A stretch of DNA of 64,000 nt from Diphasiastrum complanatum (lineage: Eukaryota; Streptophyta; Lycopodiopsida; Lycopodiales; Lycopodiaceae): assembly GCA_029204225.1 (NCBI GenBank), contig CM055102.1, positions 20,569,192 to 20,633,191 on the forward strand. The letters run 5' to 3'. A model generated the notes under the pieces. The model searched no databases. It had not been told where the DNA came from and saw only the letters and a program-made list of their open reading frames with translations. Shown here piece after piece: positions 22,331 through 33,174 of the stretch. The first letter of the stretch is position 1. Each line of letters opens with the position of its first letter. Made by a program: the position numbers and the translations under genes.

Positions 22331-23325
22331 GCCCCCAAGTTGTGGCCAAAACCATGACCCAACGATCACTTCATTATGTGAATAGCCTATCCATAAAATC
22401 TGATTCCATATCCCTATCTGAAATGCAACTCCCTGCCCCACCGGTTTTGAAGATAGTACGAGTTTTGGAGCGCCTATCAAGGGCCAATACAAGTGATGCC
22501 TAAAATGTATCTCCCTACCCCTATCTACGTTGTGACTTCTGGACCTCGACTAAAACGTGACTTCTTGCCTTAAATGAAACTCTCTACCTAGATGAAACTC
22601 TCTCTGCCCCTGCCTACATTCACTTCCTGACCTCAACTACAGTGTGACTCCATGTAGTTGCCAAAAATGTGACTCCCTAGCTCACTATCTAAAATGCAAT
22701 ACTTTGCCTCAATGCGACTCGAGCCAGCTTCAAGTTGTTGATTTCCAAAAACTCGAAGTAAGCTCAAGCTATTAAGTTTTAAATTTTTTTTACTGAATTA
22801 TGTATTATAGTGATGTGCATATATTTCTTTTACTCTTCAAACATCTAACTAGTAAAGTGTTTGTCCTAAGCCTTTTAATCATTGTATAAGGACCCAACCA
22901 TCCAGGCCAAAAATTTCTTTGCCAATTTCATTCTCTTTAAACATAAAGTTTCACACTGTTGGGTCTTTAAAAACACATCCTTAATATGATTTTTTGGGTT
23001 AATATTATCTAAAAACTTTAGAAAACATTGTTAATCTAGGACTAGGAGTAAATCAAGAATATCGACCATATAAAGTTTGAAATGGATTCTTGAACAATCA
23101 ATGTATGAAAAGCATGTAGAACATAGAGGGAGTACATTGACATCATCGATTCAGCCTTGCAATCTCGACTCAAATCAAGTTCAACTTGATGTTTTGATTA
23201 AGATTTTAAAAGCATAAAATTAAGCCTATACAAAAGGATAGGCACTTGGTTGGAGGCAATTTCTTATGCAACTCCTTCACATTCATTTTCTTATATGCAT
23301 AAAACTTTCTACTATAATGTGACAA
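22331..23325. other. No gene; quasi-repetitive GTGACTCC-type segment
   Basis: From 22500 to 22730 loosely repeated words occur (for example GTGACTTCTGGACCTC, GTGACTTCTTGCC, GTGACTCCATG, GTGACTCCCTAG). The rest is AT-rich without a recognised gene. Confidence 0.4.
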
Positions 23326-23546
23326 CCAATCAAGCCAAGCATTAGCAACCAATTCCACATTCCATGCAAGGAGAAAGCACATAGAGATTGCTCACCATTT
23401 TGTGAGGGAAAAGGTTCAAGCAAAGGAGATCAAGCTACATCATGTGTCTTCTTCAGATTGCCTTGCTGATCTACTCACTAAAGCGTTGCCAAAGGCTTCA
23501 TTTATCAAGTTAAGATCAGCTTTAGGAGTGGTAGATAGATGTATTA
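23326..23546 (+). pseudogene. Copia RNase H C-terminal fragment
   Basis: The frame reads QALATNSTFHARRKHIEIAH, HFVREKVQAKEIKLHHVSSS, then DCLADLLTKALPKASFIKLR and LGVV. This is the diagnostic end of Ty1/copia RNase H (HxRxKHIEI, then ADxxTKxL). It is open throughout, but the rest of pol upstream is missing. Sequence past the stop should be the element's 3' non-coding region. Confidence 0.85.
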
Positions 23547-23569
23547 TAGTTGTATCATATAAACATTAG

Positions 23570-23595
23570 GGCCCTTTTTGGACTCAAAAAGGGCC
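23570..23595. repeat. Perfect 10-bp inverted repeat (hairpin)
   Basis: GGCCCTTTTT at 23570-23579 and AAAAAGGGCC at 23586-23595 flank a 6-base loop. A similar half-site lies at the window end (63986-64000). It marks the left edge of a GC-rich block. Confidence 0.8.
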
Positions 23596-23905
23596 ACCAA
23601 CCTCATTCGCCGCCCAGCTCGCTCATGGTCCCAGCTCCCCTACAAGCTCCCTCATGCTCCTCGCTCACGTCGCTTCTGTTCTGGGCCCTCTCGGGATCTG
23701 CGTCCTCTCTGGAGCTGGGCAGCAAATGGGGCTGGCGGCCCGGGGTGGGTTGCGAGCAAGGAGAGAGTTGCATGGTACCATGCAGGGGGACCGTGTAGGG
23801 GGAGCGTGGAGTGGAGCCAAGGGGGGGGGGGGTGTAATCCCCACCCCTCACATTTAAATTTTTTTTTTAATGGTACAAGGGGAACCTCCCCTTGTACCTT
23901 TTTTT
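23596..23905. other. GC-rich block ending in a perfect hairpin
   Basis: This is the only markedly GC-rich stretch in its neighbourhood, including a poly-G run at 23821-23832. Open frames in several phases are a by-product of composition. At 23872-23898 a 12-bp perfect inverted repeat (GGTACAAGGGGA / TCCCCTTGTACC) has a 3-base loop. Abrupt edges suggest an inserted segment, perhaps a small non-autonomous element. Confidence 0.5.
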
Positions 23906-25771
23906 AAATCTAAACTTCAATATGGAATGTAAAAAAATTTGAAACCTCTTTTCTCTCCAGAACAAGCTTAAAAAAAATACAGATGAAGTGCAAAAAAAAA
24001 TTCAGCCCCTCACAAATTCAAAAATAAATTAATATTTTTACAAGCATTGAATTTAGTTTTTTATTCATTTAATATACTAGGTTCAAGTGCAACCTATGTG
24101 ACTAGGTTCTAGTTCAAGCTAAACCCAAGGTGAACTGCCACATAGGACTATTACATCATGTTCTCTGTGGAAGAATAATTACTATTTTTCCTATAGTGGT
24201 ATGAGAGCTTACGGAATTAAAGTTGATATGGTGGTATCTTCGTATCCCTCTAAGCATTCTTCATACATCCATCAGCAAGCCGCTATCTGGAGGTTATTCA
24301 GAAATAGAAGATGTCGTTGATCATCAATATTCAAGCTAAGATTACTACAGAACACAAATTCAAGTAATTTGAGACTATATTCATGATTTGAGACTTTTTA
24401 AGACCAAATATATCTAAGTTAGGAATCTTCTTGTGTAGTTTGAATTTATTTCATGTACTATAATAATAGCCAAATGTTATCCAAGTTAGATACCTTGGTA
24501 GTTGTGAACCACTTTAATTTGACTATGATTCGAGTCTTTATATGCCTATAGATTTGGAATTGTGTTTTATATTCATTTAAAAAATTTAATAATTGTTGCC
24601 AATGACCAACATAAATCAAGAAGGCCAAAATTTTCACTAGGATCATGACATGATGACACCTAATTGAACACCCAAAATGGACAACTTGCATGGTCTTTCT
24701 CAAACTACACAAGTCTCACTTAATTAGTCAAGTGTTTTTGAAGACATTTGTATTTTTATCAAATCCAACACAAATTAATACTATTTTAACAAAGTATAAG
24801 GGTTTAAACATCTCATGTTCTTACTCTATTGATATACATAGACAATTTAGATAAGATACACAATTCAACATAAGCTTATGAGAAAATCAACATAAATCCA
24901 ACACACTATGTCCAAGGTTCTGGTGATACAAGAAGTACTTGGTTTATATTTCTTCCTCTTACAAAATTGGAGTATTGAACGAGGACCTTTGAAAACACTA
25001 AATGATGCTACTCTTTCTTCGTTTGGGGGGTTTTGTTTTCCATACAACTTGTACAAACAATAGGCCTAAAGATTTTCTTGCCTCTCTTATTTTTTGTGTT
25101 AAATAGGATAGTTTGGTGTTGAAGGCACATAAAATTAAAAGGCTTAGTTTGGTTTTGAAGGTTTATAAAATAAGAAGGGAGAATCGCTTTGTTGTATGTC
25201 TCTTTTTTGTTTTAGTCGCAAAAATGCATTAGAAAGGGAGACTTGGCAAAAAAAAAATTGTAATCTTTAGGAGATTAAAACACCAGTTGATTGAACAAGA
25301 ATTATTTTACGTAAGCCTTCTATCTCATCAAAGGCTTGTACTAAGAGTGAAACATTCAAAATTCATTATTGAATCAAGGACAACTTTTCACCTTCGAACC
25401 TTCCAAGCTCGTCCCGAATGGCTAGGGTCCTTCATTCACCTAATGCAAGTGAAGCAACAATTAAGAAGTTACACACTATCATTGGAATGCTTTTCACTCA
25501 AGCGCACTTGGGAGTATGCATTCGCAAGGACACTGATAATGTCGGTAGTGTCATACGTGAAACTTGTGCATATCTGCCAAATCACCCCTAATGTATAGCC
25601 CCTTAATATGCACCAAGTTGTTGCCTTGTCCTTATCCAATCTCATGTCTCTCCCATTGACAATGCTTGATTGCATTAAGTGTGGGTTGTAGCAAAGAGCG
25701 TGCCTTTGCAAATTGCATATGCTTTTCCAATCCTTTCAGGAGGTGAGATAATCCCAATCAAGCGCGATTTG
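23906..25771. other. No recognised gene; primer-binding-like site near 24197
   Basis: TGGTATGAGAGCTT at 24197-24210 resembles the copia primer-binding site (TGGTATCAGAGC, complementary to initiator tRNA-Met), so an LTR may end near 24196. No gag follows that I can recognise. The rest is AT-rich with short frames lacking similarity. Confidence 0.4.
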
Positions 25772-25939
25772 GTTCTTGTTGCACATGCCACTATATTTTC
25801 CAATGTGTTGTTGCCATATCTAAGCTATGTTTTGCATAATGTGCCAAATGAGATGCTTGGTTTTCTCAATGAACAAGTCTGAGCAGATGAGCTACAAGGA
25901 CTTGGTCCACTACCAAAGAGGTCCATTTAGGTTACATAT
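25772..25939. repeat. Left part of duplicated segment, copy 1 (interrupted by a retroelement)
   Basis: The sequence matches 31596-31765 (for example ATGCCACTATATTTTCC and CTACAAGGACTTGGTCCACT), with a few differences. It stops at GTTACATAT before the element at 25940, while copy 2 continues directly. The duplicate resumes at 30283. Confidence 0.85.
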
Positions 25940-26491
25940 TGTGACAGATTTCAACTAGTTTAGTCTAGTTTAGTCATATTTTGGTAAATTGTCAATAAGA
26001 AGCCAAAAACTCATTTTAGACTTAGAGATAAACTTTTTGAAGTTATATTAGTTTGAAATACATTTAATAAACACTTTTTGAAAGTGTGGGAAAGTTGGTA
26101 GTCGAGTTTGAGAGAGATTCAAAATTGAACTTTGGGTACATTGAATCTAGACCCAAAAAATAGTAGGGTTTTACATTTTTAAGGGAAAGCCAAGTGGCCA
26201 AATAGGGTTTGGACACTCTATAAAAGGATGTAACTCTTGGAGAGATATCTTATCTCTTATCTATCTCATTTCATCATTATACATGGTTCTCTTTGGGTTC
26301 TACTACTCATTGGTGCACTCTCATGATGTTATCTTGCAATCTTGTGTGTAGAATGTTTATATTTTGCTATTTTCGGTTCCACACGTGTGAAATATAGTAG
26401 GGTACTGTAATTGTATGGACAAAAAACATATTTTATGTTTTGGTTCATGTTTGATCAGTATCTCGTAGAGTTTGCATCTCATTTTGTATGT
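25940..26491 (+). repeat. 5' LTR
   Basis: It matches 29635-30184 at roughly 94% by eye. It has a TATA box (TATAAAAG, 26219-26226) and a CACACGTGTG palindrome with a G-box core at 26380-26389. The last roughly 98 bases of the 3' LTR have no counterpart here, and no standard copia primer-binding site follows, so this LTR may be truncated or rearranged at its 3' end. Confidence 0.8.
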
Positions 26492-26935
26492 AGAGGGTTA
26501 TATACTTGATCAATTCCGATTTAACACTTGGTTTACTGGATTTAGATGATTTTTGGTGCATTAGGAAGGTCTCATTGGAGTCTACAAGAAGATATATCAA
26601 GTTTTTAGAAATTGCATGTAGAATTTGAGATATTCAATTTTTTGTGATTTTGTCAAAACCCTAATTTTGATAGGATCTCTAGTTTTTGTGGTTACTGAAA
26701 TTCATTTGAGTTTGTTTCAATCTTAGGAAGTGGCAAGAATAATTAGATTGAGGATAGATCATAAGTTGATCAAGATTTCACTATTCTATGTGTTGATTTT
26801 CTAGTTAGAAGTGCTAGAAGAGATTAGAGAGGTTCCATATTTTTGTGATTTCTTCTTGAGTTCATTTTTTGACATTCAAGAGAGTTTTTTGTGCATTGGA
26901 ATAGGTGTTGAAAGAGAAGATCAAGTCACTTCAAC

Positions 26936-27625
26936 ATGGCTACAAGTGGAGGCTTTATGTTGGAGAGCAATGATAGGCTTACCTCAATCAACTATTCTAC
27001 TTGGAAGGTGAGGATGGAGTCCTTATTGGAGATGAATGAGTTGATGGAGATTGTTGCAGGTGTGGAGGACAGACTTCAAGCACCTCAAGATCAAGTGAGG
27101 TATGACAAGAGAGCTAAAAAATCTCTACACATGATTAAGATGAATGCTACCAATGAACTTCTCAAGGAAGTTGGTAAGTGCACATCATCTTTGGAGGCTT
27201 GGGAAGCTTTGAAGAAGGTTTATGAATCCAAGTCTACATCAAGAGTGCTTACTCTAGGAGGCAAATCTTTCCAAGTTTGCAAAAGAAGGAAGAGAGTACT
27301 CATGGTTTTGTTTTGAGGATTAAAGCATTTAATGATGAGCTAGCATGTATTGATGAAAGCATTAAGGAGGTAGAACTTGTTCAAGTTATACTTAATGGCT
27401 TGTTGGATGATCATGCTAATCTTGTTCAAAGTTTTGCTATTCAAAATACTTTGCCAAGTATTGTGGATTTGCAAGAGATCTTGGTGAATGAGGAGTATAT
27501 GCTTCAATCAAGAGGAGGTGGATCTACATCGACATCTCAATATGAAGAGGAGGCTATGTTCATCAAAGGCAAGGTTAAGGGCAAAGGCAAAGACAAGTGG
27601 TCTAAAGGGCAAGATTAAGTTGAGA
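26936..27625 (+). pseudogene. Copia gag polyprotein (capsid region)
   Basis: The first frame (26936-27316) starts MATSGGFMLESNDRLTSINY, STWKVRMESLLEMNELMEIV, the N-terminal signature of copia gag. Near 27280 a frameshift passes to a second frame (27277-27618) that reads THGFVLRIKAFNDELA and VILNGLLDDHANLVQSFAIQ, a typical UBN2-type capsid. The end is Lys/Gly-rich (KGKVKGKGKDKWSKGQD) before a TAA. One frameshift and one stop break it. Confidence 0.85.
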
Positions 27626-27660
27626 CTTCCTCTTTTGGCAAAAAGAAAGATAAGTTTAAA

Positions 27661-28348
27661 TTGAAATGCTTTTATTGTGGAATCAAAGGGCATTTTGCAA
27701 ATGAATGTTTTTCTCTCTACTAATAGGAAAGCAAGACTTGATGGTGTTCTTTACATTTCTTCACTTTCAAAGAATTTGCTAAGTGTTGGTCAAATGATAG
27801 AGAAAGGATACATGGTAAGGTTTGGTGGTGATGCTTGTTTCATTACAAAGGAAGAAATCTTTGGTCTCAACTTTCCAAAGTTACCTTTTACCATCAATAA
27901 GGTTGGTGGATCTTATGCAAATTCTAAAAAGCTTGCTTATGTTAGATCTAGGTCAAGATCTAATATGCTTCTTGGAGATGTTCATCTTTGTGCTAACTTG
28001 GCTAGTCTTGAGGATAATGATGGTGTTTCAATGGTTCTTCATGGCAAGTGCAAGCATGCAAAAGGTAAGGAAAGAGCTAACTTCATCAATGAAGGTGAAG
28101 GTTCTTCTTTGGAAAGGGTTGTTGCTAATGATTCTTTGATCATATGGAAAAAGATGTTGCTAGGTGCATTCATGAAGGAGATGGTTTTTCTACATTCTTT
28201 TGTTATGATTCCAAGAAAGTCATTTTTCCAGCAAGTGGAGTCACATGTTTTCATAAAGAGAGTAGATCAAATGGTTCTATCAAGAGACTTGGTGAGGGAG
28301 ATAGTCACAAGTCAAGAAGAAGAGAAGTATGTGAAGAGTTCAAAGTAG
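27661..28348 (+). pseudogene. Copia zinc knuckle fused to pre-integrase region
   Basis: CFYCGIKGHFANEC (27667-27708) is a perfect CX2CX4HX4C knuckle in one frame. Soon after, in the frame at 27677-28348, comes LDGVLYISSLSKNLLSVGQM and GYMVRFGGDACFITKEE, which normally lies downstream of the protease active site. The protease DSGA motif is missing, so a deletion joins gag to the pre-integrase region. The remainder of the frame does not resemble an integrase. Confidence 0.7.
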
Positions 28349-28438
28349 GTGATGTACTCCGAATGATGTCATTGTGAATGATAGTGAGGAAGAATCATTA
28401 TCATATGAAATATTACCTAAATCATTGAGTAGAAGTTC

Positions 28439-29014
28439 TTGTTTGAAAAAAGTGAGTACCTCAATCATCCTTATGTTGAAGGTACTAATCATTTTTTCTT
28501 GGCTTCTAATGTCTTTGAGGTTTCTACTTCTTATGATGCAATCATTAAGAGAGAGTCTTATGAAGGAAAGAGCAATGGAAGATTGGTTCTTGGGAAGATC
28601 CAAGGCATGGATCTCACATCTCTTCATCAACTCAAAGGATTCTATGATTATGAATTGATCACTCATGATCAAGATGACAAAAGGTTGGTTGGAGAAGACT
28701 ACATGGAGCAAATTGAGAGGCAATTTCTTCAAGGCAAGGGAAATCTCATTGGTGAGCTTATTGAGGTTTGTTATGGACTCAAGAAGGCTGGATTTATTAG
28801 GTTTGATACTCATATTCACCTACTCTACTTCATGTTGGATGGAAAGTTTGGAATCTATCTTTTAATTTATGATGGTGACATTGGTGACATTGTTTTTACT
28901 AACCTTTGTGGAAGTTCAAGATCAAGCATTGATGAGATCTTGTTGGATCTAGATCATATCTTTGAGAGGGAGTATTTTCAGAGGTTCAGGTCTGAAGATA
29001 TTCATCTCAAGTAA
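28439..29014 (+). pseudogene. Degenerate copia reverse-transcriptase-like frame
   Basis: An open frame of 191 aa keeps a recognisable RT skeleton: DYMEQIERQFLQGKGNLIGE, CYGLKKAGFIRFDTHI, then IYLLIYDGDIGDIV. In active copia RT the last block is YVDD, and here it is YDGD. The integrase upstream is absent. The long open frame despite loss of catalytic residues is odd. It may be relaxed decay without stops. Confidence 0.55.
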
Positions 29015-29634
29015 GGTCAAAGGAGAGGCAAGGAAGTGTTGTCCAAGTTTACTTTACTTTTTCTATCTCATGTTTGAGCTATGCAAATTGTCAAGATATG
29101 GACAAACTAGCTACATTGTCTTGCAATATCTTATTGTTGGAGTTGTACTAGCATTCTTGGCTAGTTTTGCTGATGGAAATGAAGCTATTGGAGGTTCATT
29201 ATGTCACTCATTCATGGCCAAGTCATCAAGTGTTGATGATATTTTGTAGCAAGATGGAGATGGAGGCTAATTCATGGAGTTTTATGATGGAAACATATCA
29301 AGAAAGGACAAAGTTGGAGGAGACAAGCAAGAAAATGGTCATCACTCACATTTATTGTTTGGTTGCTATAATTTTTCAGAGAGTTCAAAGTTTGAAGCAT
29401 GGAGGAATCATTTTATTCACATTATATTTGGTTCTTCATGTTCTAATTATATCTTGATGTGTAAAATTGATGTAAGAGATAGTGAAGCATCCAATTTGGA
29501 CACTATTCTCTATATCAATTATGAAAGATACTTTAGAACCTTAGAAAGGAGATCTATACTTAGGATGGAGATCATTCTAAAGTTGGATCAAAGTTCTATT
29601 GTCAAAACTATGCCAAAACTAGTTGAAGAGGGAG
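29015..29634 (+). pseudogene. Putative RNase H relic and polypurine tract
   Basis: Frames at 28962-29249 and 29274-29639 show weak order-only resemblance to the RT-RNase H end (ASFADGNEAIGGSLCHSF, where YADADWAG is usual). At 29623-29634 a purine-rich GAAGAGGGAG directly precedes the 3' LTR, as expected of a polypurine tract that primes plus-strand synthesis. Confidence 0.4.
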
Positions 29635-30282
29635 TGTGAGAGATTTCAACTAGTTTAGTCTAGTTTAGTCATATTTTGGTAAATTGTCAATAAGAGGCCA
29701 AAAACTCATTTGACTTAGAGACAAACTTTTTGAGGTTATATTAGTTTAAAATACATTCAATAAACACTTTTTGAAAGTGTGCGAAAGTTGGTAGTCAAGT
29801 TTGAGAGAGATTCAAAATTGAACTTTGGGTACAATGAATCTAGACCCAAAAATAGTAGGATCCACATTTTGGAGGCAAAGCCAAGTGGCCAAATAGGGTC
29901 TGGACACTCTATAGAAGGATGTAGCTCATGTAGAGACATATATTCTCTCTTCTCTCTCTCATTTCATCATTATGCATGGTTCTCTTTGGGTTCTACTACT
30001 CATTGGTGCACTCTCATGATGTTATCTTGCAATCTTGTGTGTAGAATGCTCATATTTTGCTATTTTCGGTTCCACACGTGTGAAATACAATAGGGTACTA
30101 TAATTTTATGGACAACAAACATATTTTATGTTTTGGTTCATGTTTGATCAGTATCTCGTAGGGTTTGCATCTCATTTTGTATGTTGATGCTGATTTTTCT
30201 ACATTGGTAAGATTGTTGGTCTGCTCCTTATTGTAACCAAAGATCAGGGACATGGATCTTGAATGATCTGAAATCCTTCACA
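29635..30282 (+). repeat. 3' LTR
   Basis: It pairs with the 5' LTR. The TATA box has changed to TATAGAAG (29910-29917), while the CACACGTGTG palindrome remains (30073-30082). The end at 30282 is deduced from the uninterrupted duplicate at 31.76 kb. Bases 30185-30282 are not found in the 5' LTR. Confidence 0.75.
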
Positions 30283-31070
30283 CATACCTTAATAAACAAT
30301 ATTTCCATCCATTGTTGAGATAGATGGTCTTATAAGCACTTGAGCATGAGTACTTGGCTATGGGAGTGCCGCCTCAAAAACTTATCGAATTAAGGCCATA
30401 TCGAAGGTAAGAGCTAATCAGTTTGTCCTAGACTGCCCAAGCTAAGCGTGACGTGCTAATAGGCCCTTGATCTATTGCACTTGAATTAGAATTTTGTGTA
30501 CTACCTGTTTGGGAGTAAACCATGCTTGGCCAGTCCAAAAGTCTTCCACAATTGCTAGCGCCTTGCTTTGAATAGCCAGGGACCACTTTCATCAATCTCA
30601 TCCCACATCTTGTTAGTATATGTAGTCATGCCAGTTCCACCACACCGAGATTCTATTCCAGATTTGAGATTGTGAATTGAGTACATACTCCAACTAATGG
30701 TGAATGATGTCTCATGCTTTCCACAAACTTGCACAGATTGGGAGCAAGAAATGTAGAAGTTCTACTAGAGACAGAAGTCAGCAATGCTAGTCTAGTATTG
30801 GCCAGTCCCTTCAAGTGAGTGCTAACAAACTTTCCAAGTTCGAATGAGTGCTAACACTCCAGCACGTAAGCTTTGATTAAGTGAGGCAGGCCTTCTTGAC
30901 TTGTGAACCGAGCTCGTCTCTACCATAATTGTAGCATGCAGGTGATTGTGTGTGTGTGTGTGTGTGTCTCTACAATTTTGCTTGGGGGGCCTGGGAAAAA
31001 CCCCACTCTCTATTTGTACAATTTTACTCTGGAAAATTTCCAAACCGGGGCAAAACCCATCTCTCTCGAG
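30283..31070. repeat. Right part of duplicated segment, copy 1
   Basis: It resumes the match to copy 2 (31761-32515): TTCCATCCATTGTTGAGA, TGAGCATGAGTACTTGGCTA and on to the TACAATTTTGCTT repeats. Copy 1 carries a (GT)n run at 30949-30967 that copy 2 has reduced to a few bases. Confidence 0.85.
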
Positions 31071-31595
31071 TACAACTGAGTATGCTTTATTGCATAGTAC
31101 ACATGTAAACAAGTTAAATTTATAAAGATATGATATTTGCAATAAATTAAGGTCAAAGTGAAGTATTCTCAACTCGAATCTGGTTCAAGTTGAGGCTCTT
31201 CAATTTCAAACTATACTCACATACATTGTAAGAAAAAGAAAGTCACCCATAAAACCTAAAAACAGGTGGGAGATAATTTTACGACTAGTGTCAATTTTTG
31301 TCATGTCAAAACCTTCTCAGTTGGGTAGAGCAACAACCTTCTAAGTTCGAGTTGTCACATTTCAAAACACTTGCCAAATTGTGATTGATTATGTTGAATA
31401 ATACCTACATTTTATTCTGGCATATGCTTTATTGGATAGACATAATTTGAGTACTTGAATCTAGGTCGAGTTCATGTTCAAGTTCAAAATCGAGTCTTGT
31501 TTAGTCTAGTCAAGTCTTATCGAGTTGAGTTTATTGAGATAGAAACTCGTACCAAGTTCGAGTTAAGGTGAGTTCGTGTTCAAATTTCAAACCAG
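31071..31595. other. No recognisable gene
   Basis: AT-rich spacer between the two copies of the duplicated segment. GAGTT/AGTTCGAGTT-like words recur, but nothing else is seen. Confidence 0.4.
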
Positions 31596-32515
31596 GTTCT
31601 TTTGCAGATGCCACTATATTTTCCAATGCGTTGTTGCCATATCTGAGTTCACACTATGTTTTGTATAATGTCAAATGAGATGCTTGGTTTTTTCAATGAA
31701 CAAGTATGAGCAGATGAGCTACAAGGACTTGGTCCACTACCAAAGAGGTCCATTTAGGTTACATACCTTATTAAACTTTCTTTCCATCCATTGTTGAGAC
31801 AGATGGTCTTATAAGCACTTGAGCATGAGTACTTGGCTATGGGAGTGCCGCCTTGAAAACTTATCGAATTAAGGCTATACCGAAGGTAGGAGCTAGTTGG
31901 TTTGTCCTAGAGCGCCCAAGCTAAGCGTGACATGTGCTAATAGGCCCTTGCTCTATTGCACTTGAATTAGAATTTTGTGTACTACTTGTTTGGGAGTAAA
32001 CCATGCTTGGCTAGTCCAAAAGTCCCCCACAATTGCTCGCGCCTTGCTTTGAATAGCCCAGGGACCATTTTCATCAGTCCCGCCCCACATCCTTTTAGTA
32101 TATGTAGTCGTGCCAATTCCACCACACCGAGATTCTATTCCATATTTGAGATTGTGATTCGAGTACATACTCCAAGTAATGGTGAATGATGTCTCATGCT
32201 TTCCTCAAACTTGCATAGATTGGGAGCAAGAAGTGTAGAAGTTCTGTTAGAGACAGAAGTCAACAATGCTAGTCTAGTACTACCCAGTCCCTTCGAGTGA
32301 GTGCTAACAAACTTCCCAAGTTCGAATAAGTGCTAACACTCTGGTACGTAAATTTTGATTAAGTGAGGCAGGCCTTAACTTGACTCGTGAACCTCGTCTC
32401 TACCATCGTTGGTGTGTCTACAATTTTGCCTGTGGGGCCTGGGCAAAACCCCACTCTCTATTGTACAATTTTACTGGGAAATTTTCAAACCGGGGCAAAA
32501 CCCCTCTCTCTCGCT
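31596..32515. repeat. Duplicated segment, copy 2 (uninterrupted, empty site)
   Basis: It is collinear with 25772-25939 plus 30283-31070 but lacks the 4.3-kb retroelement. On the minus strand an 71-aa frame (31953-32168: IESRCGGIGTTTYTKRMWGG) has a broken counterpart in copy 1, so a minus-strand exon may be part of the duplicated unit. I do not recognise the protein. Confidence 0.85.
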
Positions 32516-32690
32516 TTGTACAATTTTGCTTTGGGAAAATCCGAAAACGCGATACCACTTTACAATGCTGCTTTGGGGAAAACGAGATAATAGGGGTTTC
32601 CAATTCTGCTTTAAGAAAACGAGATTCAAGGAAAAGCAGATCGGACTTTACATTCTGCTCCCCAAAATGCGATTTGGCCAAAAAAACTAG
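32420..32690. repeat. Degenerate TACAATTTTGCTTTGGGGAAAA quasi-repeats
   Basis: Variants of TACAATTTTGCT(T)TGGG(G) recur at irregular 30-60-base spacing (near 32409, 32464, 32518, 32561, 32600 and 32650). The same word also occurs at 30970-31040 in the duplicated copy. Confidence 0.6.
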
Positions 32691-33170
32691 ATATTAGGGC
32701 ATCCCTGTGTGAGGTCCGTTGCTACATGCTGAAAAAAAACGCCATCCCTGTGTGAGTGTTGCTACGTGCTGATAATTTTCTGCTTCCCGTGTGAGAGAAT
32801 GGCATCTGTGAATGTGTGGGATCTGAAAATGTGCATCTGTGAATAAATTCCAGCAGTTCAAGGTGGGCTTACTCACCTTTTTTGGGTGCTTGTGAGGTGA
32901 TTGAAAAGTTGGTTGATGATGAGTGAACGGGCAGGAGGAAGTGCGAGCAGCTGAAGAGGCAAATAGATTTTTTTTGCTAGCGACGGCTGCTCTAGGCCGT
33001 GGTATCACCCTTAGTTTCGGCTCCCCTTGAATCAAGTGTTCCAGCGACTGCTGCTCTGGGTGGAACGCGTGGTATCACCCTAATATGGAATGACAGTTTC
33101 GGCTCCCCTTGAATGAAGTGTTCCAGTCCACAGAAAATGAGCTGAAAGCTCGCATAACGCCCCCTTCATT
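32691..33170. other. No recognised gene; internal short duplication
   Basis: The phrase GGTATCACCCTTAGTTTCGGCTCC at about 33001 recurs in modified form at about 33071, and CATCCCTGTGTGAG recurs at 32700 and 32742. A 113-aa minus-strand frame (32694-33035) spans these, with no similarity that I recognise. Confidence 0.35.
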
Positions 33171-33174
33171 TATT

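Larger units (their letters stand above)
25940..30282 (+). mobile_element. Copia-like LTR retrotransposon with both LTRs
   Basis: Two related LTRs (25940-26491 and 29635-30282) begin with TGTGA(C/G)AG, and the element ends in TTCACA, giving TGTGA...TCACA ends. The flanks give CATAT (left) and CATAC (right), a likely 5-bp target-site duplication with one change. The uninterrupted duplicate at 31750-31775 has a single CATAC. A purine-rich tract lies just before the 3' LTR. The body carries gag, a zinc knuckle, a protease/pre-integrase piece and a much altered RT-like frame, so it is probably non-autonomous. Confidence 0.85.

Noticed and set aside
23550-23907. Four overlapping open frames in the GC-rich block
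   Set aside because: GC-rich composition lowers stop frequency. All phases are open, with low-complexity translations and no family match.
30822-31172. 116-aa minus-strand frame
   Set aside because: It spans the (GT)n tract and the duplicated TACAATTTTGCT repeats. The duplicate segment does not preserve it.
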